Shown: positions 45,207 through 55,608, numbered from the stretch's first letter. The stretch: DNA of 64,000 nt from Thauera humireducens (GCF_001051995.2 NZ_CP014646.1:1736001-1800000), one strand, 5' to 3'. The notes: generated from the sequence alone by a model not told the origin. Program-made: numbers and translations.

Positions 45207-46031
45207 CTATCGCCCGGCGACCTGCCCGCCATCCACGCTGTAGAGCTGGCCGCTGATCCACGCACCCTGCGTGCTGCAGAGATAGACCACCATGCTGCCG
45301 ATCTCTGCAGGGGCGCCCGCGCGTTTCAAGGGCACATAGGTGTTGATGATGGCGTCCCACTGCTCGGACGAGAGATCGTCCAGCCGCGACGTGGAGACGA
45401 TGCCCGGACAGATCGCATTGACGCGGATGCCGTATCGCCCCACCTCGCCCGCCATCGCCGCGGTCAAGGCATGCAGCCCCGCCTTGCTGGCGGCGTAGGC
45501 GGCCGTGTTGGGCGCCATCAGTTTGCCGCCCACGGACGAGATGTTGATGATGGTGCCGCCCTCGCCCTGCGCGATCAGCTGGCGGCCGAACACCTGGCTC
45601 ATGTAGAAGCTGCCGTTCAGGTTGACGTCGATGACCTTGCGCCAGGCGGCCGGATCGACATCGACCACCGGGACGCGGTCACCCGCGCGCGCGGCGCCGG
45701 CGTTATTGATGACGAAATCCACCCGGCCGAACTCGCGCACCACCGTGTCGGCCAGCGCCGCGACGGCGTCCGGGTCAGCGACGTTGCTGACCACCGGCAA
45801 CGCGCGCCGGCCCAGGGCGCGGATTTCCTCCGCGACGGACTCGATGTCGCGCCAACCGGCCTGCTTCTCGTCCGCCGGGAATGCGTCCGGCGAGCGACCG
45901 CTGCCGGTGATGACGACGTCGCAGCCGGCCCGGGCGAGCTCGACCGCAATCGAGCGACCGATGCTGCGCATCCGCCCCGCACCGGTGACGACGGCGACCT
46001 TGCCTTCCAGCCCTGTGAGTGCATAGCTCAT
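45207..46031 (-). CDS. Short-chain dehydrogenase/reductase
   Basis: SDR of 274 residues. Seen: VTGAGRMRSIGRSIAVELA with an insert in the glycine-rich loop, NNAGAARAGDRVP, ISSVGGKLMAPNTAAYAASKAG (catalytic Ser, Tyr, Lys) and VDGGQVAGR at the end. It resembles the FabG-like clan SDRs of steroid clusters. Substrate unknown. It lies 18 bp downstream of the amidase gene and 52 bp upstream of the next SDR on the same strand, consistent with one operon. Confidence 0.86.
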   Translation of the reverse strand: MSYALTGLEGKVAVVTGAGRMRSIGRSIAVELARAGCDVVITGSGRSPDAFPADEKQAGWRDIESVAEEIRALGRRALPVVSNVADPDAVAALADTVVREFGRVDFVINNAGAARAGDRVPVVDVDPAAWRKVIDVNLNGSFYMSQVFGRQLIAQGEGGTIINISSVGGKLMAPNTAAYAASKAGLHALTAAMAGEVGRYGIRVNAICPGIVSTSRLDDLSSEQWDAIINTYVPLKRAGAPAEIGSMVVYLCSTQGAWISGQLYSVDGGQVAGR

Positions 46032-46049
46032 CTGCGATGCCCTCGTCGA

Positions 46050-47624
46050 TCAGCCCAGCCGCGGCGGCCGGCGATCCGCCCACGGCGCGGCCTTCTCCAG
46101 TTGCGCGGCCAGCGCGATCAGGCGCGCCTCGCCGCCGTAGGGCGCGGCGAACTGCACGCCGATCGGCAATCCTTCCGCGCTCCAGTGCAGCGGCACCGAC
46201 ATCGCCGGCAGGCCGGTCATGTTGAACATCGAGGTAAACGCCGAGGCCTGAACCGCATTGCGTGCAAACGCCTCGAAGGGCTGGTCGAGCGAGAGCGCCC
46301 CCAGCTTCGGCGGCAAGGCCGCGGTGGTCGGCGACAGGATGAGGTCGTAGCGCGCGAACAGTTCGTCCAGCACGCGGCCGCCGCGATCGAACACGCTGCG
46401 CGCCTTGAGGATCTGCTCGGCAGTGTAGGACTTGGCCTTCTGCAGGCTTTGCCAGTCGATCGGCTCGAATTCGTCCTCGCGCGCCTCGCGGCCGATCGCC
46501 TTCTCACGCTCGCGCACGGTGTAGAGCATGCCGCTGGCGGTGACGACGCCCATGCTGCCCGCCATCTCCAGGAAAGGCAGGGCCGACAGGTCGATCGGCT
46601 CGACGTGGTGGCCCAGACCGGCGCACAGCGTGGCGGCCTTGCTGGACGCTTCCAGGCATTCCGCATGCACGCCGGCGCCGAACAGGTTGGTCTGGAACAG
46701 GCCGATCTTCAGCCCGCGCGGCGCCTGCTCCAGCGCCGCGAGCAGGTCGCTGGTCGGCGGCAAGGTGCGCGCACCCGCCTCCGCGCCCTGGCTGAGCTGC
46801 ATCAGCAGCGCGGTGTCGCGCACGCTGCGGCTGATCACGTTGTGCGCCGACAGGCCGAGCCAGCCTTCGAGCGACTTCGGCCCCATCGGGATCAATCCGC
46901 GGCTCGGCTTGAGACCGAACAGGCCGCAGTGCGAAGCCGGAATGCGGATCGAGCCGCCGCCATCGCTGGCATGCGCCACCGGCAGCACGCCGGCAGCCAC
47001 CGCCGCCGAGGCGCCGCCCGACGAACCGCCGGAACTGCGTTCGAGATCCCACGGGTTGCGGGTAGCACCAAACAGGCGCGACTCGGTGGTGCCGGTCTGG
47101 CCGAACTCGGGCGAGGCGAGCTTGGCGAAGATGTTGAGGCCCGCCGCCTGGTAGCGCTGCACCAGGGTGGAGTCGTGATCGGCGACGGCGTCCTTGAAGA
47201 AGGCGCAGCCGTTGGTGGTCACCGTGCCCTTGAGCGCGATGCCGAGGTCCTTCAGCGCGAACGGCACGCCGGACAGTACCGGACGCGCCTCGCGCTCGGC
47301 CTGAGCGGCGCCGTCGAGCGCGCGCGCCGCCTCGCGCGCCATGTCGAAGTGCGGCACGGTGACGGCATTGATCGCCGCATAGGCCTCGGCACGGGCGATC
47401 GCCGCCTCGAGCACCTCGCTCGGCTTGACGTCGCCGCGGTGGATGCGCAGCGCGATCTCGGTCGCGTCCCACTGCTCGTAGTCGGGCAGCGGCAGGGCCG
47501 TGGCGGCCGCAGCCGCAGCAGTACCCGGCATCGCCCCACCCAGCCCCACTGCCGCCGCGCCGCCGAGCGCCGCACCCGTCTTCAGGAAATCACGACGCCC
47601 CTGCGCCACCGCCCGCTCGCTCAT
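46050..47624 (-). CDS. Tat-exported amidase-signature enzyme
   Basis: Amidase-signature family enzyme of 524 residues. A twin-arginine signal (GRRDFLKTGAALGGAAAVGLGG) implies export folded to the periplasm. The catalytic set is complete: K125 (FALKDLG), the cis-Ser in SSGGSSGG (201-202) and nucleophile S225 (DGGGSIRIPAS). It should hydrolyse an amide bond. Placed between steroid SDR genes, it might cleave conjugated (amidated) steroids or bile acids outside the cytoplasm; substrate specificity is inference. A housekeeping GatA role is unlikely because of the signal peptide. Confidence 0.87.
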   Translation of the reverse strand: MSERAVAQGRRDFLKTGAALGGAAAVGLGGAMPGTAAAAAATALPLPDYEQWDATEIALRIHRGDVKPSEVLEAAIARAEAYAAINAVTVPHFDMAREAARALDGAAQAEREARPVLSGVPFALKDLGIALKGTVTTNGCAFFKDAVADHDSTLVQRYQAAGLNIFAKLASPEFGQTGTTESRLFGATRNPWDLERSSGGSSGGASAAVAAGVLPVAHASDGGGSIRIPASHCGLFGLKPSRGLIPMGPKSLEGWLGLSAHNVISRSVRDTALLMQLSQGAEAGARTLPPTSDLLAALEQAPRGLKIGLFQTNLFGAGVHAECLEASSKAATLCAGLGHHVEPIDLSALPFLEMAGSMGVVTASGMLYTVREREKAIGREAREDEFEPIDWQSLQKAKSYTAEQILKARSVFDRGGRVLDELFARYDLILSPTTAALPPKLGALSLDQPFEAFARNAVQASAFTSMFNMTGLPAMSVPLHWSAEGLPIGVQFAAPYGGEARLIALAAQLEKAAPWADRRPPRLG

Positions 47625-47625
47625 C

Positions 47626-48501
47626 TCAAGTCCCCCAGACCTTCTGCGCAGGCACGGCCTGCTTCATCAGCTCATCGACGTTGGCGCCGGCTTCCAGCGG
47701 CGTCAGGCGCGCGCCCTTGTCCTTCTGCGGGCCGGTGCGCCAGCCGTCGCACACCGAGATGCGCCCGCCCTGGCTCTCGAACACCTGACCGGTGACGTGC
47801 GAGGACAGCTCGCTGCCCAGCCACACCACCAGCGGGGCCACGTTCTCGGCCGCCCAGGCGTCGAAGCCGGTCTCGGGCGCCTTGACCACGTCGGGCATCG
47901 CGCTCTCGGTCATCGAGGTGCGCGCGGCCGGAGCCAGCGCGTTGGCGGTGACACCGTAGCGCGCCAGCTCGGCGGCCTGGACCAGGGTCAGCGCGGCAAT
48001 ACCGCCCTTGGCCGCGGAATAGTTCGACTGCCCGACCGAGCCCTGCAGGCCGGCGCCGGAGCTGGTGTTGATGATGCGCGCGGCGATCCTTTTGCCGGCC
48101 TTGGCCTGGTCGCGCCAGCGCTTGCCGAGGATGTTGGCGAGGCAGAAGTGGCCCTTCAGGTGCACCCGCATGACCTGGTCCCAGTCGTCCTCCGACAGGC
48201 TGATGAACATGCGGTCGCGCAGGATGCCGGCGTTGTTCACGACCACGTGCACCTCGCCGAAGGCCGCCACGGCGGCGTCGACGATCTGCTGCGCGGTCTC
48301 GATGCGGGTGATGTCGTCGGCGTTGGCGATCGCCTTGCCGCCCGCCGCGGCGATCTCGGCCACGACGGCGTCGGCCGCTTCCTTGCGGATGTCGTTGACC
48401 ACCACGTTGGCACCCTCGGCCGCGAAGGCGAGCGCATAGGCGCGGCCCAGGCCGCCGCCGGCGCCGGTGATGATGACGGTGCGTCCTTCACAAATTCCCA
48501 T
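47626..48501 (-). CDS. ChsB1/Hsd4A-like (3R)-hydroxyacyl-CoA dehydrogenase
   Basis: SDR of 291 residues resembling the hydroxyacyl-CoA dehydrogenase half of peroxisomal multifunctional enzyme 2. Seen: VIITGAGGGLGRAYALAFAAEGANVVVND (motif core TGAGGGLGRA), NNAGILRDRMF, and INTSSGAGLQGSVGQSNYSAAKGG. ChsB1/Hsd4A of mycobacteria, a steroid side-chain dehydrogenase, has the same motifs. It should oxidise a 3R-hydroxyacyl-CoA (as produced by MaoC hydratases) to 3-keto. It lies 14 bp downstream of the FadA6-like thiolase gene. Confidence 0.84.
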   Translation of the reverse strand: MGICEGRTVIITGAGGGLGRAYALAFAAEGANVVVNDIRKEAADAVVAEIAAAGGKAIANADDITRIETAQQIVDAAVAAFGEVHVVVNNAGILRDRMFISLSEDDWDQVMRVHLKGHFCLANILGKRWRDQAKAGKRIAARIINTSSGAGLQGSVGQSNYSAAKGGIAALTLVQAAELARYGVTANALAPAARTSMTESAMPDVVKAPETGFDAWAAENVAPLVVWLGSELSSHVTGQVFESQGGRISVCDGWRTGPQKDKGARLTPLEAGANVDELMKQAVPAQKVWGT

Positions 48502-48515
48502 GTCGATCCCTTCTC

Positions 48516-49669
<1,154 letters not shown>

Positions 49670-49673
<4 letters not shown>

Positions 49674-50728
49674 TCCTCGAAAGTGTGGCCGGGGCCGAGC
49701 GCGGCGCCGTCGGCCAGGATCGCGTCGGCGACGCGGGCCTTGTGGTAGCCGCGGTCACCCCAGGCGGCATCCAGCGCCCAGGCGCGCTTCATGAACATCT
49801 GCAGATCGACTTCCCAGGTGTAGCCCATCGCGCCATGCACCTGGATGCCGTGGCGCGCGGCCAGCCAGGCGGCCTCGCCGCAGGCGAGCTTGGCGTGCGA
49901 GACGCGGGCGTCGGCTCCGGCCTCGCCCTTCGCCAGCGCATAGGCGGCGCGGTACAACACCGGCTTGGCAAACTCGATCTGGGTCGCCACGTCGGCGAGA
50001 TGATGCTTGACGGCCTGGAAACTGCCGATCGGCTTGCCGAACTGCTTGCGCTGGGCGACGTAGTCGACCGACAGGTCGAGCATGCGCTGCGCCAGGCCAA
50101 GCAGCTGACCGGCCGTGGACAACGCGCCACGGTTGAGCGTCTGGGCCCACAGCCTGCGGCCGTCATCGCTGCCGGCAAGCCGCGTGGCGGCCGATGGCGT
50201 CCAGCGCACGCCGGCCAGGCGGCGCGACAGATCGATGCTGGGATTGGGCTCGATCTCGACCTGGCCGCGCGGCACCGCATGCACCTCGTCGCCGTGGGCG
50301 AGCAGCAGCAGGTCAGCCGGATTGGCATCGGCCACCAGCGGATTGACCGGATGGCCGACGGCGATGCGGATGCTGCCCTCGGCGATGCGGGCAAGCCAGT
50401 CCTCGCGCGCCGCGGTGCCGGCCGGCAGCGCCGTGATGAGTCCGGCAGCCACGTAGGCCGCGTCCGCAAGCGAATCCGGGATGGCGTAGTAGCCCAGTTC
50501 CTGGGTCATCAGCGCCCAGGCGACATCGTCCATGCCCAGGCCGCCGCAGTCCTCGGGTACCGACAGCGCGGTGAGGCCCTGCTCGGCGATGTTCTTGCGC
50601 AGCTCGGGCGAGCGCCCGGTGTCGGTTTCCCAGATCTCGCGCAGCATCTCGGGCGCGGCTTCGGTCATCAGGAAGCGGCTCACCGCCTCGCGGAAGGTGA
50701 GCTGGTCGTCGGTAAAGGTGAAGTCCAT
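49670..50728 (-). CDS. Acyl-CoA dehydrogenase, FadE32/33-like small subunit
   Basis: Acyl-CoA dehydrogenase-like protein of 352 residues. Seen: FTDDQLTFREAVSRFLM, LSVPEDCGGLGMDDVAWALM, RKQFGKPIGSFQAVKHHLADV and QVHGAMGYTWEVDLQMFMKRAW. The middle domain is compact and lacks the canonical substrate-loop signature, as in the small subunits of heteromeric steroid dehydrogenases. It probably pairs with the larger dehydrogenase encoded 12 bp upstream, like FadE31 with FadE32/33 of mycobacteria. It is translationally coupled to the FadA6-like gene. Confidence 0.85.
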
Positions 50729-50740
50729 GGCCGGCCCCTC

Positions 50741-51910
50741 TTACTTCGGCAGGCCGAGCATGCGCTCGGCGATGATGTTGCGCTGGATCTCGTTGGTACC
50801 GGCGTAGATCGGTCCGGCCTGCGCGAACAGGAAGCCGTCCAGCCAGCGCGCGGCCTCGACCGCCGCCGGCGCGTCGCCGGTCAGTTCGGCAAGCGGGCCG
50901 AGGATGCGCATCGCGGTTTCGTGCATCTTCAGGTCCAGCTCCGACCAGTAGATCTTGTTGGTGCTGGCTTCGGCGCCGATGCGGGCGCCTTTCGCCAGAC
51001 GGCCAACGGTGTGATAGGCGGCGAGCGCGTAGGCCTCGGTGCCGGTCCAGGCCTCGATGACCGCGTCGCGGATGCTGGGATCGCGGTCGGCGACCGCGCG
51101 GTTCGCCTTGTACAGCTCGACCAGGCGGCGTGCGGTGTACTGGAAGCGCGCCGGCGAGCGCAGCAGCAGGCCGCGCTCGAAACCGGCGGTGGCCATCGCC
51201 ACGTGCCAGCCCTGGCCTTCGTCGCCGATCCGGTTTTCCACCGGCACCTTGACGTCGTCGAAGAAGATCTCGGCGAAGGCCTGCTTGCCGTTGAGCGCCT
51301 GGATCGGGCGGATGGTCACGCCCTCGGCATCGAGCGGCACCGCCAGGTAGGACAGGCCGTGATGGCGGCTGGAAGCCGGATCGCTGCGGAACAGGCCGAA
51401 CAGCAGGTCGGCAAAGCTCGCCCGCGTCGACCAGGTCTTCTGGCCATTGACCACGTAATGCGTGCCGTCGGCGGACAGGATGGCCTTGCTGGTGATCGCC
51501 GCCATGTCGGAGCCGGCGTTGGGCTCGGACCAGCCCTGCGCCCACATGTCCTCGCTGGAGGCCATGCGCGGCAGGAAACGCGCCTTCTGTTCCTCGGTGC
51601 CGAACTCGATCAGCGTGGGGCCGAGCAGGAGCTGGCCGTTCTGGTTCACCCGCATCGGGGCGCCGGCGCCGTAGTACTCCTCCTCGAAGATCAGCCATTC
51701 GATGAGGTCGCAGCCACGGCCGCCCAGGGCTTCGGGCCAGATCACCATCGACAGGCGCGCGTCGAACAGCTTGCGCTCCCATTCGCGGTGCTGCTCGAAG
51801 CCCTCGCGGGTGTCGTAGCTGGCCAGTGGCTCGCGCGGCAGGTTGGCCGCGAGCCAGTCGCGCACTTCCTGGCGGAAGGCTTTCTGCCGGGGGGTATAGG
51901 CGAGATCCAT
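50741..51910 (-). CDS. Acyl-CoA dehydrogenase, FadE31-like large subunit
   Basis: Acyl-CoA dehydrogenase of 389 residues. Seen: LAYTPRQKAFRQEVRDWL, QGWSEPNAGSDMAAI (FAD/substrate contact), GQKTWSTRASFADL, GKQAFAEIFFDDVKVP, FERGLLLRSPARFQ and IYAGTNEIQRNIIAERMLGLPK. The C-terminal 'IYAGTNEIQ' segment carries residues for FAD and catalysis in large subunits. Best reading is the FadE31-like partner of the FadE32/33-like protein encoded immediately downstream. Predicted to oxidise a late steroid-ring acyl-CoA. The EchA20-like gene starts 10 bp before it in the same unit. Confidence 0.86.
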   Translation of the reverse strand: MDLAYTPRQKAFRQEVRDWLAANLPREPLASYDTREGFEQHREWERKLFDARLSMVIWPEALGGRGCDLIEWLIFEEEYYGAGAPMRVNQNGQLLLGPTLIEFGTEEQKARFLPRMASSEDMWAQGWSEPNAGSDMAAITSKAILSADGTHYVVNGQKTWSTRASFADLLFGLFRSDPASSRHHGLSYLAVPLDAEGVTIRPIQALNGKQAFAEIFFDDVKVPVENRIGDEGQGWHVAMATAGFERGLLLRSPARFQYTARRLVELYKANRAVADRDPSIRDAVIEAWTGTEAYALAAYHTVGRLAKGARIGAEASTNKIYWSELDLKMHETAMRILGPLAELTGDAPAAVEAARWLDGFLFAQAGPIYAGTNEIQRNIIAERMLGLPK

Positions 51911-51919
51911 GGGGTCCTC

Positions 51920-52672
51920 TCAGAACTTGGCTTCGCGTTTCTCGACAAAGGCGCGGCGAGTTTCCGCCGAATCCGGGCTGGTGTAGGCCTGCAGCGTGAA
52001 GCCCTGCTCCCAGCGGTACTTGTCTTCCAGGTTGCCGTCCTCGATGCCGTTCAGCGCCTCCTTGGCGATGCGGATCATGGCCGGGCTCTTGGCGGCAATC
52101 TTGCGGGCGATCTCGAACGCAGCCTCGCGCAGTTCGGCCTTGGGCACGATGCGCTCGATGAAGCCGTAGCGCTCGGCTTCTCTGGCGCCGATCTTCTCGC
52201 CGGTGAAGAACAGGTAGCGCACCTTCTGCACCGGGAACAGGCGCTGCAGGTGGGCGCCGCCGCCCATCGCACCGCGATCGACCTCGGGCAGCGCGAAGGT
52301 GGCGCAATCGGCGGCGAGGACGATGTCGGCCGCACCAGTGATGCCGATGCCGCCGCCGAGCACGAAGCCGTGCACCGCGACGATGACCGGCACTGGGTTG
52401 CGATGCACCGCCTTGAAGGTCGCGTAGTTGCCGCCGTTGACGGCGACGATGCGCTCGGGGTGGGCGTCGAGTTCCTTGATGTCCACGCCGGCGCAGAAGC
52501 CGCGCCCTTCGGCGCGGATCACGATCACGCGTACCTCGGGGTCGTGGCCGAGTTCGTCGATGCGGTGCGCCAGCGCGTACCACTCGCTGCTGTCGAGCGC
52601 GTTGACCGGGGGCTTGTTGATGACCAGTTCGGCGATGCCGTTGTCGATCGTTGTCTGGAATGCCTGGCTCAC
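51920..52672 (-). CDS. echA20: EchA20-like ring-opening hydrolase (crotonase family)
   Basis: Crotonase-fold protein of 250 residues. Seen: INKPPVNALDSSEWYALAHRI, AEGRGFCAGVDIKELDAHPER (oxyanion hole), GFVLGGGIGITGAADIVLA, LPEVDRGAMGGGAHLQRL and KSPAMIRIAKEALNGIED...YRWEQGFTLQ. It matches mycobacterial EchA20 in the GFxAGVDIKE motif and in EQGFT near the C-terminus. Family knowledge: EchA20 hydrolyses the D ring of HIEC-CoA-type intermediates in steroid degradation. The IpdC-like gene lies 50 bp upstream. Confidence 0.88.
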   Translation of the reverse strand: MSQAFQTTIDNGIAELVINKPPVNALDSSEWYALAHRIDELGHDPEVRVIVIRAEGRGFCAGVDIKELDAHPERIVAVNGGNYATFKAVHRNPVPVIVAVHGFVLGGGIGITGAADIVLAADCATFALPEVDRGAMGGGAHLQRLFPVQKVRYLFFTGEKIGAREAERYGFIERIVPKAELREAAFEIARKIAAKSPAMIRIAKEALNGIEDGNLEDKYRWEQGFTLQAYTSPDSAETRRAFVEKREAKF

Positions 52673-52722
52673 GTTATGGGGCTCCGTGGGATCTTGTCGT
52701 TTGTGTGGTTCGGGCAGTGCGC

Positions 52723-53865
52723 TCAGGCGACCGCCGCGGTCTCTTTGCAGGGTTCGGTGCAGGCCGCATCGCCCAGGCGTGAATACAGCGCGGCGAGGCA
52801 GGCCTCGGCTTCCGCCGCAATGCCGTGGATGACCTCTTCGCAGCTTTCAAGCTTGCCGATCGCCGCCGCCACCTGGCCGCTGGGCAGGATGCCCTCGTCG
52901 GGGTAGCCCTCGACCATCGAGCGCTGCAGCAGCACCGGCTGGTTGGCCGACATCACCGTCTGCGACACCGCGCCCGGGTCTTCCTTCACCGCCTGGCGGA
53001 ACACGCCGAGCATGTGGCCGAAGCTCATGCCGGTCTGCTGCTTCCACTGCCAGGCGCTCCTGAGCGCGATCATCAGGCGGCCCAGCGGGCTCGCAGCCTC
53101 GAGCCTGTTGATGAAGGGGTTCTCGATCATGCGGTGGCGCATGCCGTCGACCGCCAGCGTCACCCGAACCTTCTGCGGGTCGTCGACCTTGACGTAGCGG
53201 TCGAGCGTGGCCGGCGGCGTCGGCGAATCGGTGGTCATCAGGAAGCGCGTGCCCATCGCGATGCCGGCCGCACCGGCGGCCAGCGCCGCGGCCAAGCCGC
53301 GCCCGGTGGAATAGCCGCCAGCCGCGATCACCGGTACCTTCACCGCCGCCAGCACCTGCGGCAGCAGGATGGTCGTAGGCACGCCGCCGGTGTGGCCGCC
53401 GCCCTCGCCGCCCTGGATGGTGATCATGTCGGCGCCCAGTTCGACCGCCTTGATCGCGTGCTTCAACGCGCCCACGGTGGGAATGCACAGCACGCCGGCT
53501 TCCTTGAAGCGGGCGATGGTCTTCTTGTCCGGCCCGCGGCCGTAGCTCACCGCACGCAGCTTGTACTGGATCGCCAGGTCGACGCACTGCGCCGCGTTCT
53601 CCTGGAACATGTGGAAGTTGAGGCCGAAGTTGCTGCCGCCGGTGGCGGCGATCACCTTCTTGATCTCGCCTTCGATCTTGTCGGCGTCGATGGTGGCCCC
53701 GGCGAGGAAGCCGAAGCCGCCGGCCTTGGTCGTGGCGATCACCAGGTTCGCATCGGCCACCCAGCCCATCGCCGTCTGGATGATCGGGTAACGGCAGCCG
53801 AGGCGCTCGGTGAGCGGTGTGCGCAGCAGCGCCGAGAAATCGTGCTGGTCGGGGGTCTGGCTCAT
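52723..53865 (-). CDS. ipdC: IpdC-like flavin-dependent oxidoreductase
   Basis: NMO-family TIM-barrel protein of 380 residues. Seen: TERLGCRYPIIQTAMGWVADANL, TTKAGGFGFLAGATI, the glycine-rich MITIQGGEGGGHTGG, VIAAGGYSTGRGLAAALAAGAAG and GTRFLMTTDSPTPP. The start TAMGWVA and QGGEGGGHTG match what I recall of IpdC (Rv3553 type). IpdC dehydrogenates a 5-hydroxy intermediate in steroid C-ring opening. A Cys-rich tail (AACTEPCKET) is unusual. The start overlaps the stop of the upstream enoyl-CoA hydratase gene by 4 bp. Confidence 0.88.
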   Translation of the reverse strand: MSQTPDQHDFSALLRTPLTERLGCRYPIIQTAMGWVADANLVIATTKAGGFGFLAGATIDADKIEGEIKKVIAATGGSNFGLNFHMFQENAAQCVDLAIQYKLRAVSYGRGPDKKTIARFKEAGVLCIPTVGALKHAIKAVELGADMITIQGGEGGGHTGGVPTTILLPQVLAAVKVPVIAAGGYSTGRGLAAALAAGAAGIAMGTRFLMTTDSPTPPATLDRYVKVDDPQKVRVTLAVDGMRHRMIENPFINRLEAASPLGRLMIALRSAWQWKQQTGMSFGHMLGVFRQAVKEDPGAVSQTVMSANQPVLLQRSMVEGYPDEGILPSGQVAAAIGKLESCEEVIHGIAAEAEACLAALYSRLGDAACTEPCKETAAVA

Positions 53866-54773
53866 GCCTTGTTCTCGCGAGCGGCCTGCTTGTTGGCGCT
53901 GGCCATGGCTTTGGCGTCATAGCCGCCGAGCTTGTCGCCCGACAGCAGTTCGTTGTGCGTGTGGGCGAAGTGGTGCCAGGCGAACACCGCATCCATCGCC
54001 GTGCGCTTGCCCTGCAGGTCCTCGACGTGGTTGACCGCCTGCTTGGTCAGCGCCAGGCCCATGCGCGGCTGCTTGGCGATGCGGGCGGCGAGCGCGTAGG
54101 TCTCGGCCTCGAGCTGTTCGCGCGCCACCACGCGGTTGACCATGCCCATCTGGTACGCGCGCTCGGCACCCATGCGGTCGCCGGTCATCAGGAACTCCTT
54201 GGCGATGCGCGGGTTGAGCTCGTACGGATGCGCGAAGTACTCCACGCCGGGAATGCCCATGCGCACCACCGGGTCCTGGAAGAAGGCGTCGTCGCTGGCG
54301 ACGATCAGGTCGCACACCCAGGCCAGCATCAGCCCGCCGGCGACGCAGGCGCCCTGCACCATCGCGATGGTCGGCTTGGGCAGCTCGCGCCAGCGCCGGC
54401 ACATGTTCAGGTACACCTCCTGCTCGCGCACGTAGAGGTACTCGCCGCCGGGCTTGTTGGTGTGGTCCCACCACAGATGCACGCGGTCGAACGACTTGTT
54501 GATGTCGCGCCCCGGCGTACCGATGTCGTGGCCGGCGGAGAAGTGCTTGCCGTCGCCGCGCAGCACGATGACCTTGACCGCGTCGTCATCCACCGCACGG
54601 CGGAAGGCGGCGTCCAGCGCGTAGGTCATCTGCGAGTTCTGCGCATTGTTGAACTCGGTACGGCTCATCGTCACCGTAGCGATGCCGTCAGCCACGGCGT
54701 AATGCACCGGGCTGTCGGTCTCGTACACCGCGTTGTCGGGGCGGGTGACGAAGTTCTGGTCGGGGGCGCTCAT
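53862..54773 (-). CDS. Enoyl-CoA hydratase/isomerase family protein
   Basis: Crotonase-family protein of 303 residues, longer than EchA20. Seen: VTMSRTEFNNAQNSQMTYALD, GDGKHFSAGHDIGTPGRD, a long insert (KSFDRVHLWWDHTNKPGGEYLYVREQ in parts) and QGACVAGGLMLAWVCDLIVASDDAFFQDPVVRMG. The insert between the oxyanion hole and the GxxxxGG motif makes it distinct from house-keeping ECHs. Actinobacterial and proteobacterial steroid clusters have extra crotonases of this length; substrate unknown. Start MSAPDQNFVT chosen as the ATG 20 bp after ipdB's stop. Confidence 0.84.
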   Translation of the reverse strand: MSAPDQNFVTRPDNAVYETDSPVHYAVADGIATVTMSRTEFNNAQNSQMTYALDAAFRRAVDDDAVKVIVLRGDGKHFSAGHDIGTPGRDINKSFDRVHLWWDHTNKPGGEYLYVREQEVYLNMCRRWRELPKPTIAMVQGACVAGGLMLAWVCDLIVASDDAFFQDPVVRMGIPGVEYFAHPYELNPRIAKEFLMTGDRMGAERAYQMGMVNRVVAREQLEAETYALAARIAKQPRMGLALTKQAVNHVEDLQGKRTAMDAVFAWHHFAHTHNELLSGDKLGGYDAKAMASANKQAARENKA

Positions 54774-54793
54774 GTGCGTTTTCCTTGCCGGGT

Positions 54794-55594
54794 TCAGGCG
54801 GTGGCGCGGATGCCCGGCGGGTTGCCCTTGATCTGCGCACCGCGCAGGTCGTGGGGATCGAGGCGACGGATGATCGCGAGCTGCTCGGCGGTCGGATGCG
54901 GGGTTTCGCCCAGATCCGGCGCCTTCAGCAGCGGGAAGCCGGTCTTCTCCTGGACCTCGTCGAAGGACACGCCCGGGTGCAGCGAACGCACGCGGATGGC
55001 GTGGTCCGGCCCCTCGAAGTCCATCACGCACAGGTCGGTGACGATGCGGCGGATGTCCATGAAGTCCTGGCGCATGCCGGGCTCCCAGCGCGCGGGGTTA
55101 AAACCCACGCCGGACACCATGTCGACCTCGCCTTCGACGAACACCCGCTTGCTGTGGCCGGGCACGAAGAAGGAGTTGATGTGGTTGATGCTGTTGCCGG
55201 GCAGGCCGCGCACGCCGAGGATGGCGGCCTTGGGCTTCCTGTAGTCGCCCACCACCGACAGGTTGGTCTGGCCGAAGCGGTCGATCTGGGTCGGACCGAT
55301 CATGGCGTGACGACGACCACCCCACACGCACTCGAACACGCGCTCGAACGACATGCAGCCGGAGTACTTCGGCACGTAGTCGCCGCGCGGCCCGAGCGGG
55401 ACCGGCTCCTCGACCAGGAAGCACTCGCTGTCCGTCATCAACAGTTCGGGCGCGTAGGTGAGCTTGGCGAGGCTGGCACCCAGGCGCGGAATCACGCCGA
55501 TGCCGGAGGCCAGCACCTCGCCGTCGCCGCGCCACGCTTCCGAGGCCGCGACGATCATCAGCTCGGCAAGGGTGAATTCAGTGTTGTTGCTCAT
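54794..55594 (-). CDS. ipdB: IpdB-like COCHEA-CoA hydrolase beta subunit
   Basis: CoA-transferase-fold subunit of 266 residues. Seen: FTLAELMIVAASEAWRGDGEVLASGIG, MIGPTQIDRFGQTNLSVVGDY, LGVRGLPGNSINHINSFFVPGHS and FNPARWEPGMRQDFMDIRRIVTDLC. Family knowledge: IpdA and IpdB form a heteromeric hydrolase that opens the last (C) ring of steroids. The partner ipdA lies 14 bp upstream on the same strand. The ATG at 55594 is preceded by GGAGCGCG; an upstream extension into ipdA is spurious. Confidence 0.9.
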   Translation of the reverse strand: MSNNTEFTLAELMIVAASEAWRGDGEVLASGIGVIPRLGASLAKLTYAPELLMTDSECFLVEEPVPLGPRGDYVPKYSGCMSFERVFECVWGGRRHAMIGPTQIDRFGQTNLSVVGDYRKPKAAILGVRGLPGNSINHINSFFVPGHSKRVFVEGEVDMVSGVGFNPARWEPGMRQDFMDIRRIVTDLCVMDFEGPDHAIRVRSLHPGVSFDEVQEKTGFPLLKAPDLGETPHPTAEQLAIIRRLDPHDLRGAQIKGNPPGIRATA

Positions 55595-55608
55595 GCCGCT
55601 CGCGCTCC

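Noticed and set aside
45183..47795. Plus-strand open frame of 870 residues
   Set aside because: Antisense to two SDRs and an amidase; His/Arg-rich composition typical of shadow frames.
49685..52906. Very long plus-strand open frame (1073 residues) opposite the steroid genes
   Set aside because: It is antisense to four real genes with clear motifs, has composition typical of high-GC antisense frames and no recognisable domain.
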